Assembly: GCF_001632365.1 (NCBI RefSeq)
Contig: NW_024468532.1
Location: 379,623 to 443,622 of the forward strand
Direction of reading: 5' to 3'
Origin: Laetiporus sulphureus 93-53
Lineage: Eukaryota > Basidiomycota > Agaricomycetes > Polyporales > Laetiporaceae
Length of the DNA: 64,000 nucleotides
Below the pieces are notes generated by a model that searched no databases, was not told where the DNA came from, and worked only from the letters and a program-made list of their open reading frames with translations. Of this stretch, positions 56,701 to 64,000 are shown in pieces (the first letter of the stretch is position 1; each line of letters opens with the position of its first letter). Position numbers and translations under genes: made by a program.

Positions 56701-57405
56701 CGCAGTAAATCCGTAAGTACTGAAGAAACGATTGCAGGCTATCTATCCATTTACCTCTCTTGTGCAGGAATTTGTACGAGGAGGGTAAGGTCTGCCTGTC
56801 CATATTGGGTACGTGGGCAGGAGACAAGAATGAGACATGGAATGCGTCGCGTTCTTCTCTGCTACAAGCTTTCGTGTCTATACAGGGCCTAGTCCTCGTG
56901 AAAGAGCCGTGAGTCCAATTTTGGATGCGAACCTCATATCGTCTGCTGATGGCCTTTCCAGCTGGTTCTGCGAGCCTGCGTACGAGAAACTCAGAGGTAC
57001 GGAAGAAGGAATAGTAAACAGGTGTGCATTATACTTCTATATAGTATAGGTTGAATTGGTAGTCAGCTCAACCACGTTTTCTCCTCCCATAGTCGGCTGT
57101 ATAGCGAGAAGGCGTACGTCCTTTCGCGTGGCTTCGTGCGTCGGGCACTGGAGATCGCCCTCGGTGGGCTGGAGGCGGAAATGCGGTGGTTCTACTACAC
57201 AAACGGAAAGCTCGCGAAGGTGCTTAACGACGCTCGCGCTCTAATCGAGAAAAGCAAGTCATCGAAAGATAGTGGAAATTCAGCAGAGGATCGAGAGCTC
57301 GCAGTTCCAAGACTGACCGAAGGCGGCATCATCGCGCTGGAACGGACGCTTGCAAAATTACAGGCGTTCTTAGACGCGTACGACCATCAGTGTAAGCAAT
57401 CCTAA
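53788..57405 (+). CDS. UBE2O: UBE2O-like hybrid E2/E3 ubiquitin-conjugating enzyme
   Basis: UBE2O is a large quality-control ubiquitin ligase that modifies orphan proteins. Starts [12 protein letters not shown] at 53788 (an in-frame ATG at 53743 is possible) and continues [20 protein letters not shown] after the first intron. The SH3-like conserved regions CR1/CR2 follow ([47 protein letters not shown] with [29 protein letters not shown]). Then come acidic coiled coils (55900-56100) and the UBC fold near the C-terminus. The latter has [39 protein letters not shown] with the catalytic Cys, [20 protein letters not shown] and [20 protein letters not shown]. Stop at 57403-57405. About 1,000 residues, many introns. 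The Cys is present, so it should be active. Confidence 0.92.
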
Positions 57406-57935
57406 GGATGCATCGTCCCAAGCTTGGAATTATGATATTGGATGGCATATTGGAAGAGCAACGCTACCTCTGTACAACCTCCGTCATCACACTAGAAGTA
57501 CGATACTCATCTGCCACTGAGCAGGACTTTATATAGTACCGCGGGTTCCTAATGATTGGAGATGGTCCAGTCTCTTGTGTTGCGGCAAATATGGATAGTA
57601 CAGGCGCACAGCAAATGTCTTCTTACGAGCCATACTCACCAAGGCTCTAAGCTCCTTCTAGCGGAGCCACGGGGGATTCGTATATGTACAACGCTCCACT
57701 CCATTCGCGACGACTAGACAGAACAACTACAAGCGAACGAGGGCGGCGCCATTACGGGGCCAAGTGACGACGAAAATGAAAAGCTATGGAAATGCAACGT
57801 TAAGCAGGTATCAACGGCGCAGAAAGCGGTGAAGCGAATGCCGTGCGAAGGCATGTAGAGATAGGTAACTTTAGTAGATCAAAAGTAATGATTACGTAGA
57901 ACGGCCGTGCATTCTGTTCAGACCCACATCTATCG
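57406..57935. other. Convergent intergenic region, no gene seen
   Basis: Between the UBE2O-like stop and the end of the first KRE6 gene. Holds two 3' UTRs; nothing else supported. Confidence 0.4.
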
Positions 57936-60351
57936 TTAACATGCTTCCAAAAGGCGGTTCTTCGGATACGGCTGCCCATAATCGTTGGTCCACGTCGTTA
58001 GATTTGGGTTTGTGTATGCTTCAATGTACCTGAACAAGATGACGTTCAGCACTAACCTCAAAAATGATTCAGAGAGCACATACTTGTCGATATACGCCGC
58101 AGTAGGGAAATCCGTCGGGTCACATCCAACGTTCTGCTCGTCTGGGTCTTGGTATACGCGAACATAGTCCACACGCATAGTGGCCGGGAAAGGCAGCTGA
58201 TCCAAGTCGACATATCCGAAGTTCTCGGACATGCCCAAATTCATGATCAGGTACTACACAGGACGTGGCATAATAATCAGCGACTCTTGGGAGCAGTAAT
58301 GTCGCGAATTCCGTACCATAGGTTCCTGAGATACTGGCCGGGAGCTGATGTTGACTACAGAGTCCGTGGACATGCCAGCGACATCTAATGTCCAAGCTAC
58401 TTCGCCACTTGCAATCCACGAAATGTACTGCATAAGATGATCAGTCGACACGTTGATTGCATGGTGTTCTGCAGTCGTATACTTACAGCATCGTCAAATC
58501 CGGGCTTATACTGTATCCCATATGTGGCGTATCCCCCGCCATTCAGCTCGTAAGCAGTTTGGTCTATTTGTGACGGTAAGACTCGCCTGTACGTGTGACA
58601 CATGTACAGAAGAACACATGAAATCTGCGCACCTGTCCACGTCAAGGCCGATGTGGCTTGTTGGTATACACCACCCAAGTACGGGTTGAGCTCGGTAAGG
58701 GACGAATTCCCAATGGAGTAATTATCCGTAGTGTTGTGCCATATATATTCATAGTTGAATGGCTGGAAAGAACGAAAACCAATCAGCACAGAACTTGTCG
58801 CTAGGCCGCGTTCTAATGAGGACTGACCCCCCACTGTCCGGATTGCGAGACTTGACCCTTCCCGTCAGAAACCTATGCAGAACGTCAAAGCACAGAATGC
58901 AACGATATCTGCCTGCTGACGCACCAAAGCTTCGAAGATATCAATTTCCGGTGCAGCACGGCCGACGTACGTTCCATCCGTATGCATAGGTCCAGGATGT
59001 GACGAACCTGGGCATGAACACCTAGAGAGGCGTTGACCAGGTAGGTACGACAGAACGCCACCATTATAAGGATCGCCGTTCTCCGTGGCTGCAACCGGCT
59101 TGCCATCTATTGTTTGGTTCTGAGCTGTACCAACATCACAGTCATCATACGTATAAGGCCACTAATACCACGAACATGTCAGCAGATCAGGCTTCGAAGT
59201 ATACCGAAGTGCAGAACGGGGTCAATTGCCCTACACGTACCAAGCCGTCGAGACTAGCACCGTATCCGGCACGACCCAAATTGCCCATCGTCCAAATAGC
59301 AGGCCAGAAGCCGACGATGTTGTTGTAACCAGGAAGCTGAACGGAGACTTCGACGATGCCACCCGTGAAGCAGAACTTGTTCCATGTTGTCATCATCCCA
59401 CTCGTGAAGTTCAGGCCTTTCTGAGGTTTCTTTGACATCGTAATCTCCAAGCTGCCGTTAGCGGTTGTGATCGCAGTCGGACTAAGCCACTCCAGATTGT
59501 TCGTTTGCCAATAATGCAAATCAAGCGCTTCCCAGTACGGATCGTCACCGGGCCAGAAAGTGCGTCCATCGACGTTGAATTCATCACTGAACACAAGTGT
59601 CCAATTCTTCCCATAGACGTAATCCGCTTTGGAATGCGCCTCCTCAGGCGTGTCGGGATCGATGAGGTCGTAGCTACCACCCATCTTGGCAAGCGAGCTG
59701 GAGCCACCAACATTTGAGGCGCCGGTTGTGGAGTATGAGTGATTTTTCTTCATGAAGTGACTGATTATGGGATAGCCAGCACTGCAGTGACAACATCAAT
59801 AAAGTGTGCTCAACCATGCAGAACGGACTCACAAGAGCATCATGATCCCGGTGAACAGTACGAAAAGGCAGCCAAGGTTTATAATTCCTCTGTATGTGAA
59901 TATGTTTCCGCCCTGGTCGTTCTTGCGGTCCCTCTTTGGATCGGGGTTGTGTAGGAAGTCATCGCTCTCCGGATGATCTGGAGAAAGATCTGCACCCCAT
60001 GACGAGGGGTCTGGAGAGAGCGAGAACTGTCATTTTATCAGTTGTTTTGTCCACAAAGCCGAATATGGTATTCCATACCTTGTCCGATATTGAAGCAGGA
60101 ATGGATCCGGCCACGCTGGACGCGTACCGAGACTCGTTCTGGTAATTCGGGTTAATGTCGAGCATCCAATGCAGCAGAGGTGCAACGCGTACCAGAGAAG
60201 ATAGACTGGCCATGCTATGGACCGAACGAGGTGATTGCGCGCCCTGCGCGCCATTCGGGGAGAGTCTTGATTGTGGTGACAAAAGATTGGTGGTTGAAGG
60301 AGAGTCAGGCTGGACGTAACGTCTCTGAGAGTTGGGGCCCAGAGAAGCCAT
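57936..60351 (-). CDS. KRE6: Kre6/Skn1-type beta-1,6-glucan synthesis protein (copy 1)
   Basis: Kre6 and Skn1 are single-span type II Golgi/ER membrane proteins with a GH16-like lumenal domain, needed to make beta-1,6-glucan of the cell wall. Starts MASLGPNSQRRYVQPDSPST at 60351. A Ser-rich cytosolic part is followed by a span (INLGCLFVLFTGIMMLL, about 59830-59880), then SYDLIDPDTPEEAHSKADYV and LVFSDEFNVDGRTFWPGDDP. Then LEITMSKKPQKGLNFTSGMM, WNKFCFTGGIVEVSVQLPG and FWPAIWTMGNLGRAGYGASL. The catalytic-type EIDIFEA (about 58935) comes next, and C-terminal MRVDYVRVYQDPDEQNVGC and TWTNDYGQPYPKNRLLEAC end at TAA 57936-57938. About 10 introns, about 650 residues. Confidence 0.93.
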
Positions 60352-60792
60352 GATTGTCGGGAACGACGCGGGCGGCAGGAGGAACGATGAGCGGGTATAT
60401 TGGAGACTAGCAGACGCTACGAAGGGCAATGATGGGAAAGGGTATCGTACATAGACAAAGCCGAGTCTAGCGAATTGCACAGGGCCGTAACCGGGACAGC
60501 AACCATCGCTCTCAGCCACCATCATTTCAACCTCCGCTACAATGTCAAGGTTCTAGCCAATCAGCCGCTCCCTCTGCACAAGTGTTTGGCAGTCCGCTCA
60601 TCCGCCGGCCAGACTTTCACAACTTCATTCGTTCTGCAACACTCAGTGCGCATCTGTCATCATGAGAGGAAACGTGGTAGCCGGGCGGGAAGATCATCAC
60701 TCATTGCCAAAATAGCACATGCATATTTTTGGCAGCACTGCACGAACATCACTCGACTGAGGTCCGTGCGGATCTGTTAGATTACCCACCAG
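60352..60792. other. Spacer between the two KRE6 genes
   Basis: 441 bp holding the promoter of copy 1 and the 3' flank of copy 2. No ORF is supported. Confidence 0.45.
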
Positions 60793-63196
60793 CTAACAAG
60801 TTTCCAGGAAGCTGTTCTTCGGGAACGGTTGCCCATAGTCTCCAGTCCAGGTCGTCAAGTTCGGGTTGGTGTACGCTTCCAAATACCTAGAGCTTGCTCT
60901 CAGCAGCAATCCAGTGTCAAGGCAACCAACCTCAAGCGCACTGATCAATGTATGCAGCCGTCGGGAAATCTGACGGATCACAGCCGAGGTTGATGCTGCT
61001 CGGCTCTTGGTATACGCGGATGTAGTCCACGCGCATTGTCGCCGGAAATATAAGTGCATCGAAGTCTATGTCGCCATTGAATTGCAGCGACATGCCTAGG
61101 TTCATGATGAGATACTGCATGAAGAGCGATGGTGTTAGCCAGCTCCTTAGAACATTCCAGAGCCGGGACGCTGTCGACTGCGATGGCTCATGCTCACCAT
61201 GGGTTCCTGCGCAATTGACCTCGAACTGATATTGACAGTTTCATCTGCTGGCAATCCCGACTGAAGCACCCAGGCGACTTCACCGCTAGAAATCCAAGCG
61301 ATGTACTGGCGTTTATGATGATTCAGGTCTTCGGTCGTTCGTCCTACATTGGCGAGCCCGACACTCACCGCATCATCAAATCCTGGTTGATACTGGACGC
61401 CATATGTCGAGTACTGACCACCATTGCCTTGATAAGCGCTTTGATCTTTCAGGTCCAATTTCAATACTAGCACTGAGTGGCTACATGACTGTCATTGCGT
61501 ACCAGTATTCGTCAAGCCGGAAGTTGCTTCTTGGAACACTCCACCTTGGTACGAATTCAGAGCAGTGATCGAGCTATCGTTAATCGAGTATTTGTTGGTA
61601 ACTGAGGGCCAATCATATCCGGAATCGAATGGCTGAACGATGATACACCAGCTGTTAATATCACGATGCAAAAAATCATTCCTCAATGCAGGAACTCACA
61701 GCCCATTGTGCAGACTGCGAGACCTGTCCACCGGTCGCTGTGATCTGAGAACGTTTTCAGCAACAACGTTCATGGTCGACAGAATGTCGCATTAAGCTTA
61801 CTTGTGCTTCGAAAATGTCGATTTCCGGCGCAGCACGTCCAACATACGTGCCATCATCATGCTTGGGACCCGGATGCGACGATCCAGGACATGAACAGCG
61901 CGATAACCGCTGTCCCGGCAGATAGGACAGCGCCCCGCCGTAGTCAGGATCGCCGTTCTTCGTAGCGGCGACCGGCTGGCCGTTCTTGGTCTGATTTGGA
62001 GCTGTACCCACATCGCAGGAGTCGTAAGAGTACGGCCACTGTCACCCAGTTTGTCAAAAGGGGACATGTCTCAGTAGCAAGATACTCACGCACCATGCCT
62101 TCTAGACTGGCACCGTAGCCTGCGCGACCCAAATTTCCCATCATCCAAATGGCAGGCCAGAACCCTACGACGTTGTTCGTGCCAGGTAACGAGACGGATA
62201 CTTCGACTATTCCACCTGTAAAGCAAAACTTGTTCCATGTAGTAATCATCCCGCTCGTATAGGCCAAGCCGTGGTTCTCCTTCTTCGACATGGTAATCTC
62301 CAGACTGCCGTTGTGGGTGGTGACCGCGGTCGGATCGAGCCATTCCAAATTGTTTGTCTCCCAGTAATGCAGGTTGACTGCCTCCCAATAGGGATCGTCG
62401 TCGGGCCAGAAGGTACGTCCGTCCACGTTGAATTCATCGCTGAAAACAAGCTTCCAGTCTTGGCCATTAATGTAGTCGGCTTTAGTGTGTGCCTCTTCAG
62501 GCGTGTCCGGGTCGATGATTTGATAGCTCGTCGACATTGAAGGAGGGTCAGTAATGATGCTTGGGCCGCCAATATTTACGCCGCCATCCTTGAGTAACTT
62601 CTGTTCTTTAAAGTGGGAGATGATGGGATAACCGCCACTGGTGAGGAGCAGTGCGTTAAGATGGTGCATCTCTACGAGAATCACGACAATAGAGACGCAC
62701 AATAATGCTACAATTCCAAGTAGTAGAAACGATATAAAACCCAGGTTTGTAAGTCCTCGCACGGTGAAAACGTTTCGGTCGCTGTCGCCGTTACGATCTC
62801 CAGGGTCTGGGTTGTGTAGAAAATCATCATCTTCAGGGCAATCCTCAGTTAGGGCGGTATTCCAAGATGCAGGGTCAGGATACAGTGTAAACTAAGGAAG
62901 AACCAGTAACATCGATATCGGCGGTCAATGTTGACAATCGTTCTACTTACCTGTTCTGTCACTGACGCAGAGTCGCCGGGAGATTGGGGAATATCATGCT
63001 GCCATGTCCTCAGGTACAATTCAAATATGCGTGTAGAAGATAGGTGCATTACCTGAAAGAAAGATGGACGCGAAACGCGCCTTGAACGCCTGAACTGCGA
63101 GGATGCTCCGGAATGTAATCTTGAAAGATCAGTCGTCGAAGCACCATGGAGAAGACCCTCGTAATCTGAGGAAGGCCTGGAACTCGAAGGTAGCAT
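60793..63196 (-). CDS. KRE6: Kre6/Skn1-type beta-1,6-glucan synthesis protein (copy 2)
   Basis: Tandem paralogue of the gene at 57936, same strand and layout. Starts MLPSSSRPSSDYEGLLHGAS (63196) and continues after two introns with DFLHNPDPGDRNGDSDRNVF. The span VRGLTNLGFISFLLLGIVAL (about 62715-62765) follows. Then YQIIDPDTPEEAHTKADYIN, LVFSDEFNVDGRTFWPDDDP and LEITMSKKENHGLAYTSGMI. Then WNKFCFTGGIVEVSVSLPGT, FWPAIWMMGNLGRAGYGASL, RAAPEIDIFEAQ and MRVDYIRVYQEPSSINLGC, ending with KNSFLETC at TAG 60793-60795. About 10 introns, about 620-650 residues. The N-terminal cytosolic regions of the two copies differ, while the lumenal domains match closely. Confidence 0.93.
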
Positions 63197-63568
63197 GTCC
63201 AATATCGAGGATAGTCACGGCGCAAGGAATATTCGTGCCCAGCCGATGGTCGAGAGGCTGCAAGTTCAGGGATGATCGATGATTGCTGAACATTGCCCAT
63301 ATCGTCCCCTTATGAAGGGTCCTCGTGTGCACCGCTCACCGGCGTCACATAGCCGATTCGCACACTGGTTGTGCTCCTCAGAAGAAGACATAGAGCCGAA
63401 AGAGGGTGTGGAGTATCACGGCATGTATCAGCTATAATGACTTCATCAGGGAATTAAATATATCCTTGGCACTGATGGCCGTCCATGAGGATGGCAACAG
63501 TAGAAGACTCACATTTGCGCAGTCGAAACCAGTAGCTACCACTCCGAATCGCTTACAAGCGAGCTTCG
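63197..63568. other. Promoter region of KRE6 copy 2
   Basis: No supported gene. Overlapping minus-strand ORFs (63049-63332) are out of frame with KRE6 copy 2 and are interrupted by an in-frame stop before its start. Confidence 0.4.
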
Positions 63569-64000
63569 TCACCCAGTCCCCGTATCTAGTCCGGCACCCT
63601 CCAGCAAGTTCAAAATGCCGGCATGGTGGCCTTCAACACCCGTAGCATGCAGCTGCTGAACTGCTCTCTCAACTCTCTCGAATCCAGTCTTCTCGCCTCC
63701 TTCGCCACCAACCTCCAACCCTCTTTCCGCAGCTAACTGGTCTATCATTTTGAGTCGCGCCAGCACAGCTTCGTTCGTACGTTCAAGCGCTTGCCTCCCA
63801 ATACTTTGCGAAACACTTTGGCTTGCCTCGCCTGACGCCGAATCATAGAGGCTGGGATCCAGCATGTGTAAGAGCTGGAATTTTGCTGCACGGTAGTTAT
63901 CGCGTGTTGCAATGGGAGGGTTTGTTACCATTACGTGAGTAGTCTCTTGGTGATCAACTGTACAGGAGCCACTGCTGCCGAGCACTCGTGAAGAATGCTG
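63569..64000 (-). CDS. C-terminal part of an unknown gene, cut by the window edge
   Basis: Minus-strand open frame from the right edge to a stop at 63569. Visible segments are MVTNPPIATRDNYRAAKFQL with LHMLDPSLYD and a Ser-rich turn. These are followed by a long helix (ALERTNEAVLARLKMIDQLA and ERGLEVGG). The C-terminus is QQLHATGVEGHHAGILNLLE with GAGLDTGTG. The 5' part lies outside. I do not recognise the family; helical content and codon use look real. Possible introns near 63940 were not resolved. Confidence 0.55.
   Translation of the reverse strand, partial: QHSSRVLGSSGSCTVDHQETTHVMVTNPPIATRDNYRAAKFQLLHMLDPSLYDSASGEASQSVSQSIGRQALERTNEAVLARLKMIDQLAAERGLEVGGEGGEKTGFERVERAVQQLHATGVEGHHAGILNLLEGAGLDTGTG

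Noticed and set aside
1..64000. CRISPR array, prophage or bacterial operon
   Set aside because: No spaced direct repeats. All recognised genes are eukaryotic and spliced.

Overview
This window is nuclear DNA from a filamentous basidiomycete, most likely an agaricomycete. Genes are dense and broken by many short (about 50-60 bp) GT-AG introns. The recognisable products are fungal housekeeping proteins: TRAPP Trs85, Rab GDI, Rav1, two Kre6/Skn1 proteins, a vertebrate-type acetylglutamate synthase and a multi-FAS1 protein. There are no operons, no rRNA and no convincing tRNA. Coordinates below are start-to-stop spans that include introns. Splice sites were read by eye.

Layout, left to right. 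0.1-11 kb holds Trs85 (-), a WW/glycine-rich protein (-), cytosolic arginyl-tRNA synthetase (-) and a putative zinc-finger protein (-). 11-22 kb holds an LCCL-type membrane protein (-) diverging from a small FABP-like protein (+), an unknown protein (-) diverging from seipin (+), an SH3BGR-like protein (-) diverging from methylmalonate-semialdehyde dehydrogenase (+), and a low-molecular-weight tyrosine phosphatase (-) diverging from a protein with three Myb-like repeats (+). 24-32 kb holds Rab GDI (+) and the RAVE subunit Rav1 (+). 32-39 kb holds a mitochondrial carnitine/acylcarnitine-type carrier (-), a five-FAS1 membrane protein (-) and an unknown nuclear-looking protein (+).

40.4-46.9 kb is the most unusual part. 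It has one minus-strand gene and two plus-strand paralogues for long alpha-helical proteins. The two paralogues each carry a single hydrophobic hairpin in the middle of helical arms, the design of ClyA/HBL/YaxA-type alpha pore-forming proteins. The minus-strand gene lacks the hairpin and could be a second component. This is inferred from architecture, not proven homology.

48-64 kb holds acetylglutamate synthase (-), an F-box protein (-), a short Tc1/mariner-like element with 23-bp inverted ends, a UBE2O-type ubiquitin-conjugating enzyme (+), two tandem Kre6/Skn1 genes (-) and the end of an unknown gene cut by the window edge.

Two amino-acid genes have possible general-control (Gcn4/CpcA) sites upstream. 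A perfect ATGAGTCAT lies before the acetylglutamate synthase start. A 53-nt near-perfect hairpin with TGACTC in one arm and GAGTCA in the other lies before arginyl-tRNA synthetase.
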